This document shows, piece after piece, positions 34,395 to 43,851 of a stretch of 64,000 nt of DNA (position 1 is its first letter; every line of letters starts with the position of its first letter). Location of the stretch: NCBI RefSeq assembly GCF_002776575.1, contig NZ_CP022548.1, forward strand, positions 124,001 through 188,000. The letters are read 5' to 3'. Under the pieces are notes generated by a model, which saw only the letters and a program-made list of their open reading frames with translations, searched no databases and was not told the origin of the DNA. Position numbers and translations under genes: made by a program. Source of the stretch: Sphingorhabdus sp. YGSMI21 (GTDB taxonomy: Bacteria; Pseudomonadota; Alphaproteobacteria; Sphingomonadales; Sphingomonadaceae).

Positions 34395-35561
34395 ATGATT
34401 AACCGCCGAATCCACGATATTTTGCTCGAAAGACTGGATGAAAGTCCAGCGGTAGCCTTGCTTGGGCCGCGTCAGGTGGGCAAAACGACGCTTGCGCAAG
34501 AAATTGGTGAAAGCGGTCCTTCCCTCTATCTCGATCTGGAATCGGATGCTGACCGGTCCCGATTAAGAGAACCGGAGCTTTATCTCGGCAATCATGAAGA
34601 CAAGCTTGTAATCCTCGACGAAGTTCACCGTGTTCCGGATCTTTTCCAAAACTTGCGCGGATTGATTGACAAAGGACGTAAAAAAGGAAGGCGCACAGGC
34701 CGGTTCCTCCTGTTAGGGTCAGCATCTCTGGATCTGATGCGCCAGTCGGGTGAAAGCCTGGCCGGCCGTATTTCCTATCTGGAAATGCGTCCACTTGACC
34801 CGCTGGAAGTTAATCCGGATGATTTGAACGCACTTTGGGTAAGGGGCGGATTCCCGGACAGTTATCTTGCCAAAAACAATCAGACGAGCCTGCGCTGGCG
34901 CAGGGATTTTGTCCGAAGTTATCTGGAGCGTGACATCCCGCAACTGGGGCCGAGAATTGCCGCTGAGACACTAAGGCGTTTCTGGGTCATGCTCGCGCAT
35001 CATCAGTCCGGCCTGTTAAATGCTGCCGACTTCGCAAGGTCATTGGGAGTCGATGGAAAAACGGTTGCATCCTATCTCGACTTGATGGTTGATCTGTTGC
35101 TCGTTCGTCGTCTTGAACCCTGGCACAATAATACCGGCAAAAGACTGGTCAAATCTCCGCGTGTTTATGTACGTGATAGCGGCATTGTTCACGCGCTACT
35201 GGGAATAGACAATCTCGAAGCCCTGCTTGGTCACCCGGTCGCCGGAGCGAGCTGGGAAGGATTTGTCATCGAAAGCCTGATCGCTGCCGCACCCGAAGCT
35301 ACGCTGGCTAATTTTTACAGGACATCGGCAGGAGCGGAAATCGATCTCCTTTTGACGCTGCCCACAGGCAAACGATGGGCGATTGAGATCAAGCGAAGCT
35401 TGACGCCAAAATTGGAAAGAGGCTTTTACAACGCCTGCGACGACATACGTCCGGATCGCAAGCTTGTCATATATCCAGGTTCCGAAAGCTATCCCCATTC
35501 CGAGGATATTGAAATTGGATCACTTCCGGAAGTAGCCCGTCAACTGGCCGCAATCCGATAA
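34395..35561 (+). CDS. AAA ATPase with DUF4143 C-terminal nuclease-like domain
   Basis: The 388-residue protein starts MINRRIHDILLERLDESPAVALLGPRQVGKTTLAQEI with Walker A GPRQVGKT (24-31). Walker B is KLVILDEVHR and a sensor Ser/Ala motif follows (FLLLGSASLDL). The DUF4143 half includes a winged-helix part (ADFARSLGVDGKTVASYLDLMVDLLLVRRL) and a PD-(D/E)XK-like core, AEIDLLL...WAIEIKRS. These ATPases are widespread in mobile DNA and of unknown function; toxin-like or defence roles have been proposed. It is one of the few plus-strand genes here, with no clear ribosome site before its ATG. Confidence 0.8.
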   Translation: MINRRIHDILLERLDESPAVALLGPRQVGKTTLAQEIGESGPSLYLDLESDADRSRLREPELYLGNHEDKLVILDEVHRVPDLFQNLRGLIDKGRKKGRRTGRFLLLGSASLDLMRQSGESLAGRISYLEMRPLDPLEVNPDDLNALWVRGGFPDSYLAKNNQTSLRWRRDFVRSYLERDIPQLGPRIAAETLRRFWVMLAHHQSGLLNAADFARSLGVDGKTVASYLDLMVDLLLVRRLEPWHNNTGKRLVKSPRVYVRDSGIVHALLGIDNLEALLGHPVAGASWEGFVIESLIAAAPEATLANFYRTSAGAEIDLLLTLPTGKRWAIEIKRSLTPKLERGFYNACDDIRPDRKLVIYPGSESYPHSEDIEIGSLPEVARQLAAIR

Positions 35562-35584
35562 TCCCCAACTATTATGATTTACAC

Positions 35585-35621
35585 AAAAAGAAGCGGCTTG
35601 CCTCGAAAGGCAAGCCGCTTC
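35585..35621 (-). terminator. Strong intrinsic terminator between convergent genes
   Basis: A perfect 14-bp stem (35590-35603 with 35608-35621, CGAA loop on the plus strand) is followed on the minus strand by TTTTT. It ends the ParB-like transcript and probably also stops the converging ATPase transcript. Confidence 0.88.
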
Positions 35622-35650
35622 AGCCAAAAGACCACCTGTCAGGAGGAGGA

Positions 35651-37630
35651 TCAGGCAGCCTTATCAGCTATCTCAGGTACATCTTCCGATACCTCGTGTT
35701 CCGAAACATCATCTTCGAAAACTTCATCAACCGCTAGCGGATCAGCAAAGCGCATCGCGTCAGGAACCCAACGCGCAGCTTGCTGCTTGACCTCGGCCTC
35801 TGCAATGAAGTTTCCGGAGAAGATGCGTTCGGCCGTTGCTGCAAGATCGGCCTTTTTGGATGCGCCGTAGCGGTTTGAAAGTTCCAGACCGCCAACCTCT
35901 TGCATGCCGCCAAGCGTTTTGGCCTTGGGTACACGGTCAAAATAATTGGCCGCAGTCGGGCGCCACCAAGCTGCCATATCGATTTCCAGCACGCGTCCGA
36001 GATAATCATGCAGCGGCACTTGCCGGTCGCCTTCAACATTCAGGCTCGCAATCAGCGTTCGCGAGACAACATGGCCGAGCCACGCGCTGCGCGCGTCATC
36101 GCTGAGCTCCCGAAATGCCACGAAACGCTCGACATCGGTAGTGCTAGCTTTCCAACTTTCATCCAGCGATCCGCGCAATTCCGCTAGGCTTGCACTTGCC
36201 GGTGCATCCTTTGCCTCGAAATTATGCGCCGGACCATTTGCAACAGGGCCTTTCAGCGTCGATGCCTCCTGTGCCCGCCAGTCATGGCTGTCGCTATCCG
36301 CAAGCGTAAAGATCATAAAATCGAGCGCGAGCGCCGGATCGCTTGCCACATGAAGCGACAAAATATCGCGCCGCTGCATCGCCAGTTCATCGACAAGGCG
36401 TTTGGAAAGCGCCGTGCGCTTGGGTTGGGCGGCCTCGCCTTCCTCGACTAGTTCAACGCCTTCATCTTCATGCTCGACATCAACCTTGTCCGTATAATAT
36501 TGCGGAACCAATGTCGGTATCCCGTCGTTACCAAGTGCCAGAAAAGCGCCTGCTTCGCTGCGAAGCGCATCGGCCAGAACTGGTTTGCGATCATCCAGCG
36601 AGCGCATTTCCTGTTCGATTTCCGACACGCGTTTCTCGGCTGCGAAAACGTCATCTTCGCTGCTGTCTTCATTTTCGAGGATGACAGCTTCGCCGTCATA
36701 TTCGATTTCCAATTCAGACAGACGCGCGATTGCCTCCTCGCTAAGCGGTTCAAGCTCGGTAGGAAGCCGGTTCAAGCCTTCGACAAGTTCATGCGAGACA
36801 TAACAGTCGAGCGTCGGCTTTACCCAAGCAAGACCATGCTGATCTTTGATCTCGTCGGATCGCCATTCCATTTTCTCAGCAGCGAGACGTTCAAGAAGAG
36901 CAACGTCAACCCAGCTTTCAGTTTCATCATCATCGAAGAGCTCCCGGTCGATCTTGCCGCCTGCCTCGAGATAAGCATCGCGTCCGACCAGAACGGCGCG
37001 GGGATCGCTGGCCTGGACACTGGCGTCCAGAACCATGCGCCGGATGCTGTCGGAATTTACGCTGTAATATCCTCCAGAGACTTCCTCGAACACCTGGGCC
37101 TGACGTTCGACATCCGAGGTCGCGCCGTAAGCTTTTGCAATATCAAGCGTGATGTCACCGCTTGCCAACGCCTCAAAAACCACTGGTGCAAGTTTGGCGA
37201 GCCGCAAACGCCCTTCGACAAAGCGAACCGTCTGACCAAAGCGAATGGCGACGTCTTCGACACTTGCGCCCTCATTCACAATATCCTGAAACGCTTCGGC
37301 TTCATCGGCTGGGTTGAGTTTTACGCGCTGGAAATTTTCGGCCAGACTGATTTCTCGGATTTCATGCGCCTCGCCGTTTTTGACCAAGCACGTAATCGGC
37401 TCGGTCTTCTTAATCGCCTTATCCTTGGCAAGTGCCTTCAACTGTTTGAGACGCCGACCACCTGCTGTGACCTCAAATTTGCCGCGCGCAATCGCGTTAA
37501 CGACGAGGTTTTGTAACAATCCTCGCGCTGCAATGTCCGCCTTCAGCCATGCATCGGCTACGGGATCAGACCGCTTGCGGACGTTTTTCCTGGATTCTAC
37601 AAGCTTGTTAAGTGGAATGGATTTGAACAT
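35651..37630 (-). CDS. ParB/RepB/Spo0J-family partition-like protein (659 aa)
   Basis: The N-terminal 200 residues form a ParB domain: IPLNKLVESRKNVRKRSDPVADAWLKADIAARGLLQNLVV, the nucleotide-binding EVTAGGRRLKQL, IREISLAENFQRVKLNPADEAEAF and an HTH with VEDVAIRFGQTVRFVEGRLRLAKL. The long C-terminal extension (about 430 residues, acidic, with a coiled coil around EDSSEDDVFAAEKRVSEIEQEMRSL) is far longer than a chromosomal ParB and is typical of large ParB-like proteins on plasmids and ICEs, where no ParA is encoded nearby. It probably has a regulatory or DNA-maintenance role. Leader motif copy 3 lies 65 nt upstream. Confidence 0.85.
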   Translation of the reverse strand: MFKSIPLNKLVESRKNVRKRSDPVADAWLKADIAARGLLQNLVVNAIARGKFEVTAGGRRLKQLKALAKDKAIKKTEPITCLVKNGEAHEIREISLAENFQRVKLNPADEAEAFQDIVNEGASVEDVAIRFGQTVRFVEGRLRLAKLAPVVFEALASGDITLDIAKAYGATSDVERQAQVFEEVSGGYYSVNSDSIRRMVLDASVQASDPRAVLVGRDAYLEAGGKIDRELFDDDETESWVDVALLERLAAEKMEWRSDEIKDQHGLAWVKPTLDCYVSHELVEGLNRLPTELEPLSEEAIARLSELEIEYDGEAVILENEDSSEDDVFAAEKRVSEIEQEMRSLDDRKPVLADALRSEAGAFLALGNDGIPTLVPQYYTDKVDVEHEDEGVELVEEGEAAQPKRTALSKRLVDELAMQRRDILSLHVASDPALALDFMIFTLADSDSHDWRAQEASTLKGPVANGPAHNFEAKDAPASASLAELRGSLDESWKASTTDVERFVAFRELSDDARSAWLGHVVSRTLIASLNVEGDRQVPLHDYLGRVLEIDMAAWWRPTAANYFDRVPKAKTLGGMQEVGGLELSNRYGASKKADLAATAERIFSGNFIAEAEVKQQAARWVPDAMRFADPLAVDEVFEDDVSEHEVSEDVPEIADKAA

Positions 37631-37694
37631 TTTTTAACTCCTGATTGATCGAACCAACGTTTTTCGGCGACCATCGCCAAAACCGGGTTCAAAA

Positions 37695-37718
37695 GAGCCA
37701 AGCCTCCTCCCCTCTCAT
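37695..37718 (-). promoter_or_regulatory. Purine-rich leader motif, copy 3
   Basis: On the minus strand GAGAGGGGAGGAGGCTTGG lies 65 nt upstream of the ParB-like gene. It matches the element-wide leader consensus. Confidence 0.6.
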
Positions 37719-37776
37719 TTTTAGGGATCACGCGTTCGCTTTCTGGTGGTTTGAGATTGAGGGAGAGCGGAAGCGC

Positions 37777-40700
37777 TTAGGCAGTCAGTTTTTCCAGTAT
37801 CTGCGCTGCTTCATTGACCGGCACGAATAGACGCGTGCGGTAGCGGATAATCTCGGTGAAACAGCCTTTGGATTTATACCAGACGAGCCGCTCGGCTGAA
37901 AAGCCCGTCAGTTCCAGTCGCTGGCTGCCATTGACCAGTGAGCGTTTGGCCATAAGGTCATCATGGCTTTGAACTGAAAACGGCTTGCCGCTTTGCATCA
38001 CCATTTCTGCAATCCGGGAGGGATTGATAGTCTGGTTCATGTCGAGACCAAAGGCCCGTGCGAGATCAGCCATATCGAGTTCGGAAATTTCGCGGCCAAT
38101 GATCGAACGCCCGTCGCTCGCTGCAATGCGGGTGACACGAACAAACTCTCCGGGGATTTTATTCCAGACTGGCAGCAGTAATCCGGTGGCGAGATGTACG
38201 CGTTCATGGGCCGTTTCCATCGCCGCTTGTTCTTCCTCATCCATCCAGCCTTTTCGGAAGCTTTTGAAATCGACCTGCTCCCAAAGGCTTTCCGACAAAG
38301 CTTCGAGTGTCCAATTTACCGATTTTAGCGGCCTGATCAGGCGGCGGCGTTCGATTGTCTCTCCCTCATCGGTGATCATACGCCGGGTCGGAATAGATAA
38401 GGCGACACCGCCCGAGCGCGCGTTTTGCAGCAGATGGATATTTGGCAAGCTGAAATCATATAGTTGGTACAGTCGCTTGAAACGGAGCGGTTTAAGCGGG
38501 CGCTGTGTTTCCAAGGTCACAAGATGCGTGGTTGCGCCAGAAATACCATCCGTTCGCAGAAGCTTGTCTGACATAATTTCAAATGTATCAACCGCAATGG
38601 TTTCAACGCCCATATCCAAAGTTCCCGCTTCACGCGCCGCTTCGACGCGGGCTTCGATCAGCGACAGATATTCATCAAATATTGCATTCTGCAGAGCGAT
38701 GGGCAGCGCCAATATCCGGTTTAGCCAGCGCTGGATGGTTGGCAGTTTTTCAGCCAGATCACCATCGGGTGTTTCAAGCTTAAGGCCCGTGACATCCTGA
38801 AAGCGGTCCAGTGATACGGCATCCAATTTACCTGCATAAAGCAGGTGGAACCAGCTAGTGAGCGCGTCGCGAGCATATTCGCTTTCAAGATTATCAGCCG
38901 GGTTAAACAGGTTTTGACCGCCTGTTTGTCTTTGGCCGCGAGTCAAAGCGCCAAGGCTGTCGAGGCGCCGGGCGATGGTGGAGATAAAACGCCGTTCACC
39001 TTTGACATCAGTGGTTACGGGCCGAAAGAGCGGCGCGGATGCCTGGTTGGTACGATTGGTGCGGCCCAAACCCTGTATGGCATTGTCGGCCCGCCAGCCC
39101 GGCTCGAGCAAGAAATGCACGCGCCGCTGCTGGTTTTGTACGTCCAGATCGGCATGATAGGACCGGCCTGTCCCGCCTGCGTCAGAAAATATAAGCACGC
39201 GCTTCTCGCCGTCCATAAAGCTCTGAGCTTCGATTAAATTCGACCGCGCCGTGCGGCGTTCGAGACGTTGACGTCCGTCGCTGCCATTTACAAGCCTGCG
39301 GGTCCGGCCCGTCACTTCGGCAACATGATCTGTTCCAAAACGTTCGATTACCGCATCAAGCGCCGCCCAAATGGGCGGAAGCGCGCACAGCTTTTCGATC
39401 ATCGCGTCTCTTGCCTGAACGGCGCGCGGGCAGAGGACTGGATGGCCTTCCGAAGTGGACATAGGCTCTGATCGCAAGTTGCCGTCATCATCGAGGAACA
39501 CCTGCATCAAACGGACCGGAAAACTTTTGGCCAGATAATCAATGACATATTCGCGCGGGGACAGGTCGATATCAAGCTGCTCGCGTTCTTCAGCACTGAG
39601 ATCGGCAAGTCTGCGGTTGAGCATTGCCTCGGCGGTCGAGACAAGCTGCACAACGGCGGAATGTCCCTCTTCCAATGCCTGTTCGATCGCCGGGAGCAGG
39701 CTGGGAAGTTTCATCGATAGCAGCAGCTGCGCGAAGAAACGCTGCTTGGTACCCTCGAATATCGAAAGCGCCGCTGCTTTTGCATTTCGGTTAAGCGTAT
39801 CGCCGCTATCCTCATCAACGATCCGCGTGGCTTCAAGGGCCGCCTCGAGATTCTTGTGAATAATCGCCCAAGCCCCGGCATAACTATCGTAAACCGATAT
39901 TTGTTCCTTGGTCAGTTCATGTTCGAGAAGCTCATATTCAACGCCCGCGAAGGACAAGGCGCGGGCCAGATAGAGACCTTGGGATTTAAGGTCGCGCACG
40001 ACCAGTTCCATCGCAGAAATACCGCCCGCTCGGATATCGGTGAGGAACGTGTCATAATTGGGAAAGGCGGTTTCCGGTCCCCACAATCCAAGACGCGCCG
40101 CATAACCAAGGTTGGCAATATCAGATGCGCCGGTTGCTGATGCATATAATACTCGCGCGCTGGGCAGAAGATTTTGAAGACGCAGACCTGCAATGCCCTG
40201 TTCGGATCCTTTGACTTTGCCGCGGCTTCCCGTTCCCCCCAGCGCACCCGCCATCGCATGAGCTTCATCAAAGGCTATGACGCCATCAAATTCCTGCCCT
40301 GCCCATTCCAATATTTGAGCAAGTCTAGTCGTATCCATCCTGCCCGAGCGCAGCGTTGGATAGGTGACAAATAAAATCCCGCCTGACATTGAAATCGGCC
40401 TTCCCAGCTTCCAGCTCGAAAGCGACTGGATATCAAGCGGCAAGCCGCCGAGCGCGGACCAGTCCCGGCGGGCGTCCTCAAGCAAGGTCTCGTTTTTGGT
40501 AATCCAGATATGACGGCAATGACCCTGCAGCCACCGGTCCATGATGACACTAGCAATCTCTCGGCCCTTCCCCGCGCCAGTTCCATCACCTAGGAAGAAG
40601 CCAGTCCGATAACAGAAACCCTCTTCGGACGGTTCCAGCCCAGAGCCTTTGTTGATTGGCCTGTAAGTACCGGGCAAATCGCGGGCGAAGGCGTTTACTG

Positions 40701-42024
40701 CATAAATAAGCGTTTCGCATTGTGCATCGGAAAGAAGCTGTTTCTCCCGCCAGTCTGCCGGAACCAATGGCTGGTGCTGCGGGACTGGCGCAGCAACAGA
40801 CCCCATCGCTACCGATTCCACCAGCGGTGTCGGGTGAACGGGAGCATTGGCGATTGATATCCGGCTTGGCCGATAGGCTAGATAAATGCCTTTTTGCTCC
40901 GGCGTTGGTGCCGCATCGCCGAGAACTTCAAAGATGAGTTTTTCGGATATTTGCGAGTCTGGAGAGGATTTGGAAACTGGCGCGACAGGGCGTTTCGAAC
41001 GATCGTTCGATACCAGCGCGAATGGCTTTGCATTGGACCTGGAAGTTTGCGCCGTTGGTTTGGAGGTAGCGCGAGCGGGCAAAGCACAGCAGGCTCTGTA
41101 CAAACCCTCAAAATCAGCGATGTCGATTGGTGTTACGCATTGCTCGGAAACAAATTTATCGAAGACCACCAGGCGCACGGTGATGCCGGTTCCCCGGCGG
41201 GCGAAAGATCGCATGATGCGCGCATCCAAACGCAGAGCGCAGGGAGCAGGATCGTTTTTAGCAAATATGGTCGCGTCAAAGCCTTCGGGCATGATCGCGA
41301 CAAGCCGTCCGCCTGGCGCCAGACGCCGCCAGGCAGAGCGCAAGTGCCGCAGGGCTGAGCGGTAGTCTTTGCCCCGTTCTGCGCTACGGGCAAATGGCGG
41401 GTTCATTATGACAAGATTTGGATTGTGGCGCGGTGGAAGCAGTTCGTCGATCAGCTCGCCATCGTGTGAGGAGAGCGGAGCGCCCGGAAACAGCTCGTTT
41501 AGACACGCACCGCGCAGGCCGTCGATCTCATTGAGGATTAGCTTCGCGCCAACAAGATGCGGCCAGATGGCGAGAATTCCCGTTCCCGCGGATGGCTCGA
41601 GTACGATATCTTCGGGCTTTGTGCCCGCTGCCAAAGCCATAGCCCAGGCAAGCCGGGCGGGGGTCGAAAACTGCTGGAGGGCAATCTGGTCATCATGCCG
41701 GTTATGTTGTGGCGGAAGAACTTGCTCCAGAGTTGCGAAGCATCTGTCGGCTTCAGCAAAATCGGAATGGAGTGAAATACCGGAATGATCACGAAGCCAC
41801 ATCAGTTCGGCCAGCTCGATAGCGCAGCCGGACATTTTTACCGACCAACCATCTGTCGCGTCGCTGCTTCCGGTGAAGGTCTTGAATATGGCATTAATGT
41901 CTTTTCGTGTGACTTGGGAACTTGTCTCTAGACGACCTGCTATTTCGTGAGCGGCTTTGATTATTATTTCGCTGGCCAGATCCTGTGTATCGTCAAGTTG
42001 CAACTGTGCGTTTTGTAGAGTCAT
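37777..42024 (-). CDS. Methyltransferase / strawberry-notch-type helicase fusion (1415 aa)
   Basis: The N-terminal part holds a DNA methyltransferase core: FSTPARLAWAMAL, SAM motif VLEPSAGTGILAIWPHL (near residue 145) and catalytic NPPF (VIMNPPFARSAERG, near 205). The larger part is a superfamily 2 helicase of the strawberry-notch family: FFLGDGTGAGKGREIASVI as Walker A (near 475), GVIAFDEAHAMAG as Walker B (DEAH), LYASATGASD as motif III, and a C-terminal helicase domain with RVLIFSDAGGTGRSYHAD and NAIQGLGRTNRTNQ. Similar methylase-helicase proteins occur in plasmids, ICEs and phage (DarB of P1 has comparable architecture) and are thought to protect transferred DNA from restriction. Leader motif copy 4 precedes it. 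Confidence 0.87.
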   Translation of the reverse strand: MTLQNAQLQLDDTQDLASEIIIKAAHEIAGRLETSSQVTRKDINAIFKTFTGSSDATDGWSVKMSGCAIELAELMWLRDHSGISLHSDFAEADRCFATLEQVLPPQHNRHDDQIALQQFSTPARLAWAMALAAGTKPEDIVLEPSAGTGILAIWPHLVGAKLILNEIDGLRGACLNELFPGAPLSSHDGELIDELLPPRHNPNLVIMNPPFARSAERGKDYRSALRHLRSAWRRLAPGGRLVAIMPEGFDATIFAKNDPAPCALRLDARIMRSFARRGTGITVRLVVFDKFVSEQCVTPIDIADFEGLYRACCALPARATSKPTAQTSRSNAKPFALVSNDRSKRPVAPVSKSSPDSQISEKLIFEVLGDAAPTPEQKGIYLAYRPSRISIANAPVHPTPLVESVAMGSVAAPVPQHQPLVPADWREKQLLSDAQCETLIYAVNAFARDLPGTYRPINKGSGLEPSEEGFCYRTGFFLGDGTGAGKGREIASVIMDRWLQGHCRHIWITKNETLLEDARRDWSALGGLPLDIQSLSSWKLGRPISMSGGILFVTYPTLRSGRMDTTRLAQILEWAGQEFDGVIAFDEAHAMAGALGGTGSRGKVKGSEQGIAGLRLQNLLPSARVLYASATGASDIANLGYAARLGLWGPETAFPNYDTFLTDIRAGGISAMELVVRDLKSQGLYLARALSFAGVEYELLEHELTKEQISVYDSYAGAWAIIHKNLEAALEATRIVDEDSGDTLNRNAKAAALSIFEGTKQRFFAQLLLSMKLPSLLPAIEQALEEGHSAVVQLVSTAEAMLNRRLADLSAEEREQLDIDLSPREYVIDYLAKSFPVRLMQVFLDDDGNLRSEPMSTSEGHPVLCPRAVQARDAMIEKLCALPPIWAALDAVIERFGTDHVAEVTGRTRRLVNGSDGRQRLERRTARSNLIEAQSFMDGEKRVLIFSDAGGTGRSYHADLDVQNQQRRVHFLLEPGWRADNAIQGLGRTNRTNQASAPLFRPVTTDVKGERRFISTIARRLDSLGALTRGQRQTGGQNLFNPADNLESEYARDALTSWFHLLYAGKLDAVSLDRFQDVTGLKLETPDGDLAEKLPTIQRWLNRILALPIALQNAIFDEYLSLIEARVEAAREAGTLDMGVETIAVDTFEIMSDKLLRTDGISGATTHLVTLETQRPLKPLRFKRLYQLYDFSLPNIHLLQNARSGGVALSIPTRRMITDEGETIERRRLIRPLKSVNWTLEALSESLWEQVDFKSFRKGWMDEEEQAAMETAHERVHLATGLLLPVWNKIPGEFVRVTRIAASDGRSIIGREISELDMADLARAFGLDMNQTINPSRIAEMVMQSGKPFSVQSHDDLMAKRSLVNGSQRLELTGFSAERLVWYKSKGCFTEIIRYRTRLFVPVNEAAQILEKLTA

Positions 42025-42083
42025 GATGGTTTTCCTCCGTTAGGCACGGACAGACCTCAGACGGCCTTCTCGTGCACAAACAG

Positions 42084-42105
42084 CGAAAAGCCCCCTTTCC
42101 TCTGG
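42084..42105 (-). promoter_or_regulatory. Purine-rich leader motif, copy 4
   Basis: On the minus strand CAGAGGAAAGGGGGCTTTT lies 60 nt upstream of the methylase-helicase gene. The 3' part of the motif is less conserved than in copies 1-3. Confidence 0.5.
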
Positions 42106-42122
42106 ATCACAGGTGGACCGGG

Positions 42123-43031
42123 TTAGGTGGAAGCTGCGTTTGCTCGAAACAACTCATTATTCCAGTCATCGCCGCGCCGGCTAGGCCGGCGCGCTATAAT
42201 GGACCGGCCGGGCATCTGAAAATGTTCACGGGCCTTGGCTTCGGCAAGGTCGCCGCCAGCGTCATGATCCACGAAGAGATAAAGCTGCTTCACGCTTTCC
42301 GGGATGGTAACGATCCCAAAGCGCTCATTGCCCAATGTTGCCCAGGTCGGGATGCCGGTCAGCTGCGTCGCGGACATGGCGCTTTCTGTGCCTTCTGCCA
42401 ATCCCAGAACACCATCTTTGGGTGGAAAAAGGCGCACAGCCCCGGTCCCGAGGGATCCGAGTGCGCGTTTGGGTTTTATGAAATCAGACTGGCCTGAACC
42501 ATCGGGAAGCAGGAATGTACGGTGAATGGCCATAATATGCGCATCGGTGCGCACCGATGCCAGCATCGCTGGTAGAAAGCGGACATGGCTCTTGGGACCA
42601 AGCGGCGTGCGTTCGAGGAAGCGCAATTCTGGAGAAGTAATACTAATCAGGCGCTTTTTGAGATAAGTCCGGGCAATAGTTCCTTGCAGGCGCTGAGCCT
42701 GCCGCCAGAGTCGCTGTGCATTGGCGCTCGGCTTTATCTCTTTGGGACTTGTTGCGGGAATTGGAATGGAGCTTCCGCTGAACAGACTGCGCGCGGGCAC
42801 ACCTTGGCGCTCAAAACCCGCAAGCACCTCTTTCTGCGGACACCCCGCAAAACAGTGAAAGAGAATCGCGTTTCGGCCGATACTGACACCAAGCGACGGC
42901 GTATTATCATCATGTGCCGGGCAGCAGCACATTCCTTTGTCATTTTTCCAATAGCCTGAAAATTTTTCACAAATCTGTCTGGCAGTATTCTCGAGGGATG
43001 ATGTGGGATTAGTCAGGACGTTACGGGACAT
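42123..43031 (-). CDS. Toprim/zinc-finger primase-like protein (DUF7146 type)
   Basis: The 302-residue protein begins with a CHC2-like zinc finger, MCCCPAHDDNTPSLGVSIG and LFHCFAGCPQKEVL, as in DnaG-type primases and phage P4 alpha. The C-terminal Toprim domain has the acidic pair in LGLAEGTESAMSA and LYLFVDHDAGGDLAEAKAREHF. The middle (IARTYLKKRLISI, SHVRFLPAMLAS, MAIHRTFLLPDGSG) is typical of the short plasmid/ICE Toprim proteins annotated as DUF7146. It probably primes or processes DNA during element replication or transfer. It lies upstream of the methylase-helicase with separate leaders, so the two need not form one operon. Confidence 0.85.
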   Translation of the reverse strand: MSRNVLTNPTSSLENTARQICEKFSGYWKNDKGMCCCPAHDDNTPSLGVSIGRNAILFHCFAGCPQKEVLAGFERQGVPARSLFSGSSIPIPATSPKEIKPSANAQRLWRQAQRLQGTIARTYLKKRLISITSPELRFLERTPLGPKSHVRFLPAMLASVRTDAHIMAIHRTFLLPDGSGQSDFIKPKRALGSLGTGAVRLFPPKDGVLGLAEGTESAMSATQLTGIPTWATLGNERFGIVTIPESVKQLYLFVDHDAGGDLAEAKAREHFQMPGRSIIARRPSRRGDDWNNELFRANAAST

Positions 43032-43070
43032 CGAGGAGTTCCTTGCATCTGCGCCAGTTCTCCCCTTCCC

Positions 43071-43087
43071 GGCAGCCTCCCCTCTTC
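43071..43087 (-). promoter_or_regulatory. Purine-rich leader motif, copy 5 (degenerate)
   Basis: On the minus strand GAAGAGGGGAGGCTGCC lies 40 nt upstream of the Toprim gene. It keeps AGAGG and GAGGCT of the consensus but is shorter than the other four copies. Confidence 0.4.
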
Positions 43088-43167
43088 AACACGTAAGAAA
43101 ACACTTTCCTACAGCTATATGTTCTATTTATGTTCTCATCCGATTCGATACAAGATGGAGATGAATT

Positions 43168-43833
43168 TTGGCAAAGAAGCTATCAATGGGACTGCTTACA
43201 ATAGCGATGTGTTCAAGCGTGACATGGGCGCAGGATGTGAGTTTACAAGAAAGCAATGCCCCCACTGAACGGGAAGCTCTGGATCAACACGCAAGTGAAA
43301 AACCCACGTTTCGGTTGTTCCAGCATGGAATTTGGCAACCGGAAAATCAGCTAAAGCCCGTGACTGGAGCACCGACAAATCATGAAGGTACTAAAACCAA
43401 TCTACAACCAAGAAAGCTTACAGGACTAAGCCGATCAGCCTCGTCAAGGCGGTTTATTTACCTAACCTCCATCCGGGCAGCCGAAAAAAAACACGCCCTA
43501 CCCTTTGGGTTGCTCGACGCTCTAATTTGGCAGGAATCGCGGTACAATCCTATGGCTGTTAGTTCTGCTGGTGCTGGCGGTCTTACGCAGTTGATGCCTG
43601 GAACCGCATTAGACCTTGGGGTTGAGAACCGGTTCGATCCTTCCGCCAATATTGACGGGGGAGCACGGTATCTCAAGCAAATGCTGGATAAGTTTGGGGG
43701 GATTCACCTAGCGCTGGCGGCATATAATGCCGGACCTAACGCCGTGCTGAAAGCCAATGGCATTCCCCGATACCAGGAAACACGGAATTACGTAAAGAAG
43801 GTCCTTGCGCGCTGGACAGAATCGGGGCTGTAG
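43168..43833 (+). CDS. Lytic transglycosylase (SLT domain), secreted
   Basis: The 221-residue protein most likely starts at the TTG at 43168, which has GGAG 7 nt upstream and gives a signal peptide (KKLSMGLLTIAMCSSVTWA). The C-terminal SLT domain is complete: PFGLLDALIWQESRYNPMAVSSAGAGGLTQLMPGTALDLG with the catalytic Glu in QESRYNP, and YLKQMLDKFGGIHLALAAYNAGPNAVLKANGIP. Enzymes of this VirB1-like type open peptidoglycan locally for conjugation machinery. No other type IV secretion gene is present, so it may be a remnant of a transfer region or serve elsewhere. Confidence 0.88.
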   Translation: MAKKLSMGLLTIAMCSSVTWAQDVSLQESNAPTEREALDQHASEKPTFRLFQHGIWQPENQLKPVTGAPTNHEGTKTNLQPRKLTGLSRSASSRRFIYLTSIRAAEKKHALPFGLLDALIWQESRYNPMAVSSAGAGGLTQLMPGTALDLGVENRFDPSANIDGGARYLKQMLDKFGGIHLALAAYNAGPNAVLKANGIPRYQETRNYVKKVLARWTESGL

Positions 43834-43851
43834 GACAGAGAACACTTGATC

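Noticed and set aside
35651..37630. A ParA/ParB partition locus
   Set aside because: Only the ParB-like protein is visible; no ParA ATPase lies nearby. The length and C-terminal extension differ from true partition ParB.
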